64,000 nt of DNA, from assembly GCA_036873755.1 (NCBI GenBank), contig JAVTVY010006821.1, positions 248,001 to 312,000 of the forward strand, read 5' to 3'. The position numbers and the translations under genes were made by a program. Source of the stretch: Hanleya hanleyi (lineage: Eukaryota; Mollusca; Polyplacophora; Lepidopleurida; Hanleyidae). Shown piece by piece: positions 55,109 to 64,000 of the stretch (position 1 is the first letter of the stretch; the number at the start of each line of letters is the position of its first letter). The notes below the pieces were generated by a model. That model was not told where the DNA came from. It saw only the letters and a program-made list of their open reading frames with translations, and did not search any database.

Positions 55109-55687
55109 TTACATCACCGCGTTTAAGATACTGTATAGACGGATTTTAAAGGCAGGGGTCTTGAGGCTGGCGATATTCTCTGGTGATAGATGAGTATTCA
55201 GGATTTCCGGAGAATGTTTATTGTGGGCGTTGAGACGATGCTTAGTCTCTTCGACAATATCGCATTCCTTTAGCGTGCTGAAGGCTGTGATGAAGTGCAT
55301 GTCAACATGTTGACAGCTTTCGAGAGCTAGACAGGGATGAACGCTGCTACCGGTGGCGCACCCACAACATGTTTCCGCGATCAGATTATTAATTCTGTCA
55401 ACCATGTAACGCGCGTAGACTTCCAGCAGAGCATCTTCAATGATATCCGGTGTGAGCGTTGCAGTATGTGGAGTGGGTGTAGCTGAGGCGCCTAGTGGTG
55501 TAACAGCTTCCTCGTTGAGTGTCTTCTCAGATTCGGGGTATATTAAAGTGGCTAAGGTATTGTTTCCCGTCTTAAGCAAAGATTCCACGAATGCGTCAAA
55601 TGCTTTAGGACCTCGTCTAGGTAGTACGTTTAACAAATGACGGACTCGCGCAGTTCTCGTCTTCTCCGCCATGATGTCTTCATACAT
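55109..55687 (-). CDS. CARD-containing Polinton accessory protein (open part)
   Basis: 192 codons from the ATG at 55687. Residues 10-50 match the second half of a caspase recruitment domain (helices 3-6): AEKTRTARVRHLLNVLPRRG and PKAFDAFVESLLKTGNNTL, very like CARDs of caspase-2/CRADD-type adaptors. A Pro/Thr linker follows, then a C-terminal region with VDRINNLIAETCCGCATG, HPCLALESC and a helical tail; a Cys/His block of this kind recurs in small proteins of related midsize viruses as far as I recall. In the same frame upstream the sequence continues to an ATG at 55804, with one in-frame TAA (55703-55705) between. A decoy or inhibitor of host apoptosis or inflammatory signalling is the natural hypothesis. 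Confidence 0.75.
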   Translation of the reverse strand: MYEDIMAEKTRTARVRHLLNVLPRRGPKAFDAFVESLLKTGNNTLATLIYPESEKTLNEEAVTPLGASATPTPHTATLTPDIIEDALLEVYARYMVDRINNLIAETCCGCATGSSVHPCLALESCQHVDMHFITAFSTLKECDIVEETKHRLNAHNKHSPEILNTHLSPENIASLKTPAFKIRLYSILNAVM

Positions 55688-55804
55688 TTCCGCTGATAAT
55701 ACTTAACTTTCTCGCAATATCGCGCATATGCTGCATATGCCTATCATCTCCTCGGTGAGAATTGTAAAATTTAAGCGAATAGTTTCCCGGTTTGTTTCTT
55801 CCAT
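55688..55804 (-). pseudogene. 5' part of the CARD gene with in-frame stop
   Basis: From an ATG at 55804, 33 codons are open in the same frame as the 55687 ORF, then TAA at 55703-55705, then five more sense codons to the Met at 55687. The upstream codons begin MEETNRETIRLNFTILTEEM, the length and pattern of CARD helix 1, and the codons after the stop read LSAEMYEDI, a good match to CARD helix 3. A minus-strand TATA (TCTATATAG at 55869-55877) lies about 65 bases upstream of 55804. The gene therefore probably started at 55804 and acquired a nonsense mutation, or it is read through. Confidence 0.65.
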
Positions 55805-55868
55805 GTCGTTATCCTTTGAAGTCAGTGGGATGTTCGAAAATATTGTAGGTCTCACCAACGTTTCTGTA

Positions 55869-55877
55869 CTATATAGA
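55869..55877 (-). promoter_or_regulatory. TATA box of the CARD gene
   Basis: TCTATATAG on the minus strand, about 65 bases before the ATG at 55804. It supports 55804 as the ancestral start. Confidence 0.5.
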
Positions 55878-56089
55878 GCGTCTTTCTTAGGCGGAGTGTT
55901 GTGTATAGTTCGCTAGCCCGCCTCCGAATGAAGCGATCGTTTATCGCGGGATAATATATATGTGCATAATCTACGCGGTTATGCGTGAGCGGGGTGCTGT
56001 CATTAGTCAGTCCTATCCCCGCTGTGGGAATATCTCTGAATCCTCATACTTATTAAGCAGAGATCGTTGTCTCGGAGTATATACACCGC

Positions 56090-56323
56090 AAAAAGCTATA
56101 GACACGGTCCGCTGAGCGGACATAAAACACCGCAAACACCTCGGACTATTGTCGCGGTCCGGTGAACAGACGTTGACCTACAACCCCTTGGGCTATGTTC
56201 GTGACACTATCGATAGACGAACACCGCGCGACTTCGACCTATTTATGACGTCACCTCGATCTACTTATGACGTCATCGGCGTCCCGGCTTCCCTGTCCTC
56301 GAACCCCCCTATTACATTCTACT
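56090..56323 (-). repeat. Polinton right terminal inverted repeat
   Basis: Reverse complement of the left TIR, ending CATTCTACT. The inner part (GTCCGCTCAGCGGACCGTGT) also matches several internal subterminal copies near the left end. Confidence 0.93.
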
Positions 56324-56329
56324 AGCTGT
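56324..56329. repeat. Polinton target-site duplication, right
   Basis: AGCTGT, identical to 42458-42463. Confidence 0.95.
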
Positions 56330-57570
56330 TCATATAGGATGCGATGAGAATCAAATTGGGGGCCTGTCTGCTACCTGGTTCTAGTTTGTCCATATTCTCG
56401 TGCATGAAAGTCTAGGGCGTAGAATCATTGTGGTATGAGGATAGGGTTGCTACTCCTTGAATCTTATTACTCTTCATTTTTTTGCCTTTTATGCTGTTTC
56501 CTGGATGACTTATTCAGTGATCGTTTTATACCTTTCTTTTATAGCCAACTGAAAATGTCTTTGCACCTATTGTTTATACTGTCACTGAATATTTTGACTT
56601 CTGTTAAATGTCAGTTTGATCACTGGACCTACTGTTAATTCCATACAGCACGTCCCAGATAATCCCTGAATAATATATGTCTAATAATTGTTATTATTTT
56701 TCAAGAAATAATATCATACTCAAGTTGAGATTCAGGACCATGTGGTTTTTAGGCTGTTTACTCCCTGAAGACTGATGTTTATTGCCATTGCTTTTACAGA
56801 GACTAGTGAAATCAGTTTTCACAGCTGGCTCCAACTGGGTTATCTCCCTTTAACTGTTTAGGAGAGAATACCCACAAGATAGAATCACAGAATATGATTA
56901 TATCTGATACGCGTGATAAGTGAGTGAAACACCAATAAAAGGAAAATAAATTTGATAGAATACTTTATTGTTGAATAAATTTTAAAGTTTGTGTTACAAT
57001 TAATCAAATATTGAGTACAAATACAACATTTCTGCTTGTCATAACATGACCGTATATAATATAATGTATATAATATCTTTATTGTGAATGAGAGAAAGCT
57101 AATATTATTACTGGTTATTCTTGAATAGTCTAGCAATTTAAGAATGCCAAGATTTCTAACTCCACTTCTATTCTATCATGTAGGTATAACAGAACTATTA
57201 CATCATAGGTGGCTGTGTGCAAAAGTTACCCATACAAGAGTGAGCACATAAGACTGGCCAGGGACTGGTTAATAAGTGCAAACGGTAATGGCAGTTGGAA
57301 AACTGGTCAGAAAGTTTATATTGATAATGTCACATTTCCCAAGGTTTTGCTATGGGTAATTAACCTGTTTGGTATGGAGAAATTATTTACTTCATTGTAA
57401 CCTCTAATATCACTAAGATCAAGCAGCTCTGAAAGGGAATACCATTGCTCTAAAAATAAATTGGCCTTCGATAGCGCTCTGTATGAAGTGGCGTCATGAT
57501 TCAGCCTTTGGCCAACGAGTGTCTGTTAGGCGCTAGTCAGACTGTATTAGGGTACCGTCTGCCCTGGAGA
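56330..57570. other. No supported gene
   Basis: AT-rich host sequence. A plus-strand frame at 57209-57400 containing YKSEHIRLARDWLISANG follows an acceptor-like CATCATAG and could be an exon, but nothing else supports it. Confidence 0.3.
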
Positions 57571-57579
57571 TTAAGTTTT

Positions 57580-57862
57580 AGTACGTTCATAAAGTTAGAC
57601 CGCGGTTCGCAGTTCGCAGTTCATTATTCGAGGAGACCAGCAATTATTTCCTCAGATATGGAAATCTGTATTTTTTTATTATGAGTACTTTGAGCTCCAA
57701 ACTCTGCATAGCAAGAGAGAATGTCATGCTCTATATCTTTGCATATTCATATCCCAAATCTGACGCCAGGGGGCGCTGCTAGGGGCGCTGTTATGAGTCG
57801 CTGAATGACTGGCCCCGAATAATGAACTGCGAACCGCGATCTAACTTTATGAACGTAGTTTT
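57580..57862. mobile_element. MITE with about 50-bp terminal inverted repeats
   Basis: Left end TTTTAGTACGTTCATAAAGT then TAGACCGCGGTTCGCAG; right end is its reverse complement (CTGCGAACCGCGATCTAACT, then TTATGAACGTAGTTTTA) with few differences; the left arm has a duplicated GTTCGCA. About 285 bp, no ORF. The GTGAACCGCGAACTGG-like motifs at 7855-7915 look related. No clear target duplication was identified. Confidence 0.75.
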
Positions 57863-57864
57863 AG

Positions 57865-59810
57865 TCCACACACATTTGAGGACACTGTATATTTGTACAC
57901 TGAAACTAAGTTACGAGGTAGTTGATAGTTACGAGGTAGTCGAAAAACGTTAATCATGACACGTGAGAATGGCTATGAATGACATACCGACATTCGGCAA
58001 CATATTGAATAGTGTTAGTTACATTAATGTAACCTGTTTTTAAGTGCCGATTCGCTCGTGCGTAGATACTAGTCAGGAGGCAGAAGTCAGAAAAGCCATA
58101 CAATTGTGTTAGTTAAACCCTCTCTAACATCAGGGATACATACATCCCCTACTAATGTTCATGTGTATTCATTCAAGCTTGAGAAAACCTTCGCAATGCC
58201 CATACTCTGTCTCCCCCTGTGTTTCTATTATAGTTCCATAAGTTTTCATGAGAGCTACGATTAACTCCAGAAATTAATGTGTAAGTTGCTTCACGAAGAA
58301 AATACACACTTATGTTTTATATATACTGCCATTTTGTTGTTTATAAAACTATATTAGCGAAAAACTGCCTGAAGATCTGTGTGCCATAAAAGGGTTGTTG
58401 TCTAAGCTCTCTCGACGTGTGTATTTGCTTTTGATTGTATGTGAGAGTGTATGTTCGTCATAAATACATTTGTTTGAAATCTGAGGTGTCAAGAGTCCTT
58501 AGTGATTTGGTGAAATTATAGGGTACCATCAATGTTCAGCCCCAAGCAGTCGCATTTCCGGATTACCTCTCTCGTTGATATAATATGACTAAAATTAATA
58601 TTCCTGTATGTTGAATTGTGGTGAATTTTGTTTTATTTCGAATTCAAATATGAATGTATTCTAATATTCTCTCTCCGCGAGTTCTTGATATAGATGTGGA
58701 AGTGAATTTATTGAAGCTGGCGACCAATCACCCTTGGCCTGAGGCTCTAGATTAAGTCTATTTCTATTTCACGAGCAATATAATTCGGATGGTTTTGTGT
58801 TAAAAAGTGTCCACATAAATGATTTCTCCGCATCAAAAGTTCCAGGGTGTACAGCCCGTTAAATAAGCTGAAATAGAACCACCATCATACATTGAATGTT
58901 TATAAAAACAGGTTAGCCCAATCATAGGTATAACGAAGAGGGGAAGGCGGTGCAGGGTATATGTAATGAAGGGTAGAAGAGAAAGAAGTCTGCATATTAC
59001 AAATCATGGGAACCTCAAGAAATATGATCACATAAATGCTCATTGGCGAAAATCAGATGGAAATTTCCTTCTGTCTTGTCCGATGTAAATCATAACCCAT
59101 AAAGTAGGTTGAAGCCTGACATCATTATTATCAAAATATTCTCAATGGTTAATATCTAATACAACATACTGACGCAGATATACGGTACCCAGGTATGAAT
59201 AGCAGCCTCCCGCAAGAATTTCGTTCTTTCGCAAACAATAACAGGGTATTTTAATAATTTGTCTAAATGTTATCTTGTGAACAATATAGCTCAATCATTC
59301 AACGTATATGGGCATGCTGTCGTGCAGAGGATTTATTTTTCGACAGATAATGCATATATCATCTATAGATGTACAGATTACGCCATAACCACTGCCACAC
59401 ACAACAGTCACATACCAGAACCCCAACAAAGCAAATTCCCATCCTGACGACCTCCACAACATCATAGCATATCACCACCATCTCACAACATCACCGCATA
59501 ATGCTACGACCATCACAGCTATATACACCAGCCATTACGATCACGCATCATCAGCATCACCGCCGTCAAAGGCACAAGTATGCTCCTTTTACATCATGTG
59601 TAAATATAGTTTGTCGTATATTCTAAGCTGCGCGAAGAATCTCTTGAGTGCGCCTGTATCTATGTTAAAGCAAAATAATGCTTTATGTGAGACAGCACGA
59701 GAGAGAGAATCATACTCTCCTTCTTAAAGCGTTCCTCTTCAATTTTCATGGTGGGGATGTATGAAGCTCAACTGAAGTAAGAGGTAGTGGTTGGGGTTCC
59801 TGATGGCATA
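57865..59810. other. No gene seen
   Basis: Unique AT-rich sequence, with a CAT/CAC-rich low-complexity patch at about 59455-59570. Confidence 0.4.
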
Positions 59811-59814
59811 ATTT

Positions 59815-60540
59815 ATTCCTTCACTTCACAGCGGTCTACTCATTTAGCGGCTTTCTAAAATATTTACCTCCAGTTGGTAGCGGTGTTCTCATTTAGTGGC
59901 ATTCTGAAATTCTTTCATTTCTGAAACATCCAATGCTCGGCCTTGACTGGGCCTGTGAACAACCACTATAGTTGCGTATTCTCAGCTTTAGCGACCTTCT
60001 AAAATCTTTACCTCCAGTTTCCAGCGGTATCCTTATTTGGCGGTGTTCTAAATCTTGACCTTGATGTTCAAAATGGCCATCTTCTGGAGCGGCCTATTAA
60101 AATCTATCCTTAGCTTATATTTCACCTTCATTCGGAAGAGGATTTCTTAAATTGTATTTTTTTTCCTTCACTATACAGCGATATTCTGCTATTGTGGTTT
60201 TCTAAAATCTATATCTTGTCAATTACCTCGCCTTTACCTTCGTCAATTGTCGACCAATTTGGGCGCTCATTGCAAAGCAAAGCCACTGGTCAATAATATC
60301 TGCTCTTAGAACTGTGACAGCCTGTATAAGTAATACTGACTGCTAAAGATAACAGTTACCTCTAAATTTCACGTTCATTCGGAAGCGTCTTACTTATGCA
60401 GTGGTCATCCTAAATCATGTTCTCCTTCAATATACAGCGGCATTCTCAGTTAGCGGCTTTCTAAAATTCTTACTTCCATTTGTCGGCGGTGTTCTTATTC
60501 AGTGGTCTTCTAAACCTTTTACCTCTGCCTTGTTATACAT
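59815..60540 (+). repeat. Fold-back array of diverged short repeats, left arm
   Basis: Recurrent blocks of the form CCAGTTGGTAGCGGTGTTCT, TCATTTAGTGGC and TTCTAAAATCTTTACC at about 60-120-bp intervals. They are the reverse complement of blocks in 60830-62460. Confidence 0.6.
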
Positions 60541-60829
60541 GAAGGCTCTTGCTCCGACCAGACTGGTGCTGTGACCAAGCACTTCAGGTTGGTTTGTTTT
60601 CATGCCAATTGTCGACCAATGAGGGCGCGCAATGTAATGCTAGTCATTAGCCAATCTGTTACAATTTTGACAGTCTGTGAAAGTAGATTCATATCACTTA
60701 TATGGACTGTTAAGTATCCCCACAAGACAGGCCATGATTAGCTAATGCTGATACAACCGTGCTTTCTATCAAGTGCTCTCACTGGTTCGATGCAATATCC
60801 AAATGTTGCGAAAGGAGCTCTGACCTCTC

Positions 60830-62460
60830 TTTTCAGAAAGCCGATGAATAACAAAACCGCTGCAAGGCAAAAAGTCGCATTTTACAAGGCCACACAATAA
60901 GGAGGCTGTTGAAAACTGAACGTACAGATTTAACGCTTTCAGGCCTGGGGGGAGGGGTGCAAAATGCCCCCCTCCCCACTACCAAATTTTCTGCGCTATC
61001 TCCGGAACGACAAAAAATTGAGAGCTGACACCCCGTTACTTTACCAGAAAAGTGATGTTTTCGTCGTTTTCCTTCAAAGTTTTTGCTTTTCCACGATGAA
61101 AAGTGGGCAAAAACTATTTTGTTTTACATCTCACTAATATTTACTAATTTATCAGCCATTTTTTGGCGGAAAAATTGCATAAATGAAAAATTAGAAAAAT
61201 TTGCCCGAAAAACCGACCAAAGATGCCGTTTTTGAAAATGACGTCATTATGATGTCAGGGCGGCCATCTTGGATTTCTTACATTTGCTGGTAGAGCTTGA
61301 CCGAAGGGTATACTTCGGTAAATTTAACCCCAAGGGATAAAACAAATAATTATGGGGGTCATCTCGCCCCCAGGTGTAGACAGGTCCAAAAAAGCCCAGA
61401 CCAGATAGGGTTAAGAGGGCCGACTGAATAACAAAACCGCTTCAAGACAATGATGCATTTTAAAAGGCCATTCAATCGAAATGCAGTTCAAGCTCAAGGT
61501 AGACTTTAACGAAAATCGCTGGATAAGAAGATCGCTGCCAAATAGATATAATTTCAGCAAGATCGGTGAATAACAAAACTCCTTGAGCCAAGGCGACATT
61601 ATACAAAGCCGCTCAATAGAAAGACCGCTGCCAACTGAAGGCTAAAATTAAGAACACCGCTGAATAAGTAGGCCACTACCAAGTGAAGGATCATTTTATA
61701 AAGCCGCTCCATATAAAGGCCGCTGTTAACTGTGATCGCTTTTTAAAGACGGATGAATATCAAAACCGTTGCAAGCATAGAATTCATCTTAGAAGGCCAC
61801 CCAATAAGGAAACTCTTGCAATGTGAATGTACAGATTTAAGAAAACCGGTAAATGAGAAGACCGCTGCCAACTGGAGTAAAGATTTGATAATATCGCTCA
61901 ATAAGAAGTCCTGTAATATTGAAGTAACCTTTTATAAAGCCGTTCTATATGAAGGCTGCTGTTAACTCTGAATACTGCTTTTAGAAAAACGCTGTATAAC
62001 AAAACCGTTGTAAGTCAAGAATACATTTTACAAAGCCAATAATAAGTAAGAAGACCATTGGCAACTGAATGTACAGATCTGAGAAGACCGCTGAAGGAGA
62101 AAGCCGCTGCCAACTGGAATAAAGAGTTTACAATACCGCTCAATAAGAAGATCGCTATGAACTGAAAGAGTATTATAGTCCGCTCTATATGAAGGCAGCT
62201 ATTAACGCTGACCACTATGTAGAATACCGCTGAATAACAAAAATGCAGCAGCCCAGGGGAAATTTCACAACGCCGCTCAATGCGAAGGCTGCTGCCAACT
62301 CTGACTATAACACTTGAAATACCGCCCATTAACAACACCGCTGCCAACCAGGATTACAATTTCAGAACACCACTGAAAGATTTTCGGATACCATATTGCT
62401 CAATTTTTGGAAACAACCTGCAGGAACATTTTATAAAGCCGCCACATAAGAAGGCGTTTG
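60830..62460 (-). repeat. Fold-back array of diverged short repeats, right arm
   Basis: At least 20 variants of GAATAACAAAACCGCTGC, AAGACCGCTGCCAACTGGA and TTTATAAAGCCGCTC, with many indels and spacing of about 40-60 bp. The orientation is opposite to the left arm. An unrelated insertion-like stretch with an ATGACGTCATTATGATGTCA block lies at about 60930-61400. Confidence 0.65.
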
Positions 62461-62464
62461 TTAA

Positions 62465-62945
62465 GTGATGCAAAAGATTTTATGATTTCGCATGCATGAC
62501 GCGCAGATTTCAGTCAGTCACAACATTTCACCTTCTACAGCTGTATAAAGTCTCTGACAATAGATCTTTACAGTATCGACCCTATTTCAGCTGGCGCTAG
62601 ATCGGACAGAGATACAATATTGAAGTACAGCCTTTTGTAATTTCGACGCGAACAGACTTGTGATTGAAGGTCAACTTTGGCTTTCACCTTCACACGTGTC
62701 CCACGGTTGTCTTTTTCCCTACCATTTCTGACACCCTTACTTAAAGGATGTTACATACATGTAACTGTACAGTTTATTCAGATATTTTGTATGCTTCTTT
62801 AGTACATGTATATAATTTTGTACACTTACATAACGCACTCGGCAACACATATCTATGCTATAAAAGGAGTCAAACGTTTATGTCTGCGTCTGTGCGCAAC
62901 GTTACAGTTCGATGTTGTAATGGAAATGCGATTGTATCATAACGT
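62465..62945. other. No gene seen
   Basis: Unique sequence between the fold-back array and the LINE fragments. Confidence 0.4.
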
Positions 62946-62954
62946 CACATGAAA

Positions 62955-63482
62955 TCCTATTCAATTTCAAGAAACTTCTTCAGGCAACAAACTTAGAACT
63001 TACCAGCTTTTTAAATCACGTTTCGTTCTGGTACCATACCTTTACTCTGGCTGCAATTCTGAACATCAGAGAACGTTAATTCGTTTTCAGATTAGTGCTC
63101 ATGGTCTCAGTATTGAACGGGCAGATATTGTAACATGGATATTATTAATAGAAAATGTATTTTTTGTGATGTAATTGAAGATGAAGTTCATTTAGTAATT
63201 AGTTGCCAAGCTTATGCAGATATTAGATTATCTTTATTCACTACTGCAAGCAAAATATCAGTAAACTTTATCACTTTGTCAGATGTTGACAATTCGTTGT
63301 CAGGGGATGGTATTTGTTTGTATACTTCCAATTGTTCAGATTTACTGAGTTTGTGTTGTATGTACACGTCGTGGTTCCATTTCATTTTGCACTCTACGGT
63401 ATCCACTAATTGCTCTGTATTTTTAGGGGTATGGGTATATTTTACTGTTTCAATAGAGCTTCAACGTAGCTATACCAGTTAA
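62955..63482 (+). pseudogene. LINE ORF2 3' fragment (plus strand)
   Basis: Reads KLRTYQLFKSRFVLVPYL, RTLIRFQISAHGLSIERA, then after a frameshift near 63120 INRKCIFC...EDEVHLVISC. These are the C-terminal blocks of a LINE reverse transcriptase ORF, ending in the CxxC...HxxxxC zinc knuckle. The open frame runs to 63482. 5'-truncated at about 62955. Confidence 0.7.
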
Positions 63483-64000
63483 CTTTTCCTTGTTGGTGAA
63501 GATGCAAGAGGGGATTTATGCCGGAGTCTTCCAATCTGACACAGTATTTCAATTTTGCTTTATTGATATCAAATATAAGAGAGACTCTGTTCAATTCAGT
63601 TTTGCAAGCAAAATTGGTTGTATATTTGTTCACATGTATATTAAGTTTGCAAAATGTTGTATGTGCCTTTTCAAAAGGTTCCCTATCTGTTAGCTCGAAA
63701 TAATGACAGATATCATGGTTTAGTGTTCTGGAGATTTGCTCAGCTGCTCCCCATATTTCCGTATCATACAACAGGATGGGTTTGATTAGTGTGTTGAACA
63801 GTTTGATGTACAGAGCAGTAGAGGGATTAGAACCATTAACAGATTTATGTTTTTTAAAAAGAGCCTTTATTGCTTTCTGGTACAGGTTCTCTCTGGTTGG
63901 TGTAAAATTACCTTGTGTGTTCAAAGTGAATCTCAAGTATGTATATTGTTGAGTTTGTTCTAATTTGGTCGAGTTAAATGAAAAGGGATATGTTTCTGTT
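63442..64000 (-). CDS. LINE ORF2 reverse transcriptase fragment, partial
   Basis: Minus-strand frame open from the right edge to the stop at 63442. It contains YTYLRFTLNTQGNFTP, KAIKALFKKHKS, LFNTLIKPILLYDTEIWGA and RLEDSGINPLLHLH, the thumb/post-RT blocks that come just before those in 62955-63482 in a normal LINE. The two pieces point toward each other and meet at about 63450-63480. So either an inversion occurred or two insertions abut. Extends beyond the window. Confidence 0.75.
   Translation of the reverse strand, partial: TETYPFSFNSTKLEQTQQYTYLRFTLNTQGNFTPTRENLYQKAIKALFKKHKSVNGSNPSTALYIKLFNTLIKPILLYDTEIWGAAEQISRTLNHDICHYFELTDREPFEKAHTTFCKLNIHVNKYTTNFACKTELNRVSLIFDINKAKLKYCVRLEDSGINPLLHLHQQGKVNWYSYVEALLKQ

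Larger units (their letters stand above)
42464..56323 (+). mobile_element. Complete Maverick/Polinton element, 13,860 bp
   Basis: Bounded by inverted repeats beginning AGTAGAATGTAATAGGGGGG and by AGCTGT target duplications. It encodes the hallmark set: protein-primed family B DNA polymerase, chromo-domain DDE integrase, FtsK/HerA-type packaging ATPase, double-jelly-roll major capsid protein and a minor capsid protein, plus small unknown proteins and a CARD-domain protein. Polymerase is on the plus strand; everything else is on the minus strand, so the two groups converge near 50.08 kb. No adenain-like protease was found. Several genes are broken, so this copy probably cannot move or form particles by itself. 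The clean termini and duplications still argue for a fairly young insertion. Confidence 0.97.

Noticed and set aside
42464..56323. Adenain-like protease gene in the Polinton
   Set aside because: Searched both strands of the element for a plausible Cys-protease frame; none of the unassigned ORFs (67, 123, 157 residues) shows His/Cys motifs of that family.

Overview
The window is eukaryotic: spliceosomal introns, TATA boxes, poly(A) signals, retrotransposon fragments, satellites and a tRNA-derived SINE, with almost no long ORFs. A marine invertebrate, probably a lophotrochozoan such as a mollusc, fits best. This rests on the mix of Maverick/Polinton, Penelope-like reverse transcriptase, 2A-like peptides and tRNA-SINE, not on a species-specific marker, so the lineage is an inference.

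Layout. 1-1.17 kb: an uninterrupted minus-strand frame running off the left edge, Pro/Ser/Tyr-rich and studded with CCGGAAGT words. 1.7-3.5 kb: a frameshifted Penelope-like reverse transcriptase. 4-8.3 kb: LINE debris and a 145-bp satellite that switches orientation. 9.3-9.8 kb: two tandem minus-strand ORFs that begin with a 2A-like (NPGP) leader. 10.05-10.48 kb: a TTCAACTC minisatellite. 12.1-17.6 kb: a repeat-built region with recurrent promoter-like cassettes, one TATA-driven 131-codon ORF and fold-back architecture. 18.4-20 kb: TATA promoter and 40-41-bp tandem repeats. 20.93-33.97 kb: a five-unit tandem segmental duplication; the last three units each carry a nanos-like gene, all three altered in different ways. 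34-42.4 kb: mostly featureless, with one SINE with exact target duplications and an 86-bp minisatellite with higher-order structure.

42,464-56,323 is a complete 13.86-kb Maverick/Polinton element with 6-bp target duplications (AGCTGT), terminal inverted repeats beginning AG, a three-exon protein-primed DNA polymerase B gene on the plus strand, and a compact minus-strand block: packaging ATPase, chromo-domain integrase, major capsid protein, a small basic protein, a minor (penton-like) capsid protein, two unknown small proteins (one membrane-anchored) and a CARD-domain protein. The TIR/TSD integrity suggests a fairly recent insertion. However, the polymerase has three frameshifts, the integrase two frameshifts and a stop, the capsid gene has lost its 3' part, the CARD gene has an in-frame stop, and no adenain-like protease is visible. 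The copy is therefore probably immobile on its own.

56.3-64 kb: a MITE with about 50-bp TIRs, a long fold-back array of diverged short repeats, and two oppositely oriented LINE fragments at the right edge.

The most interesting items are the death-fold CARD protein inside the Polinton, the damaged nanos array with a conserved NIM-like motif, and the tandem 2A-like leaders.
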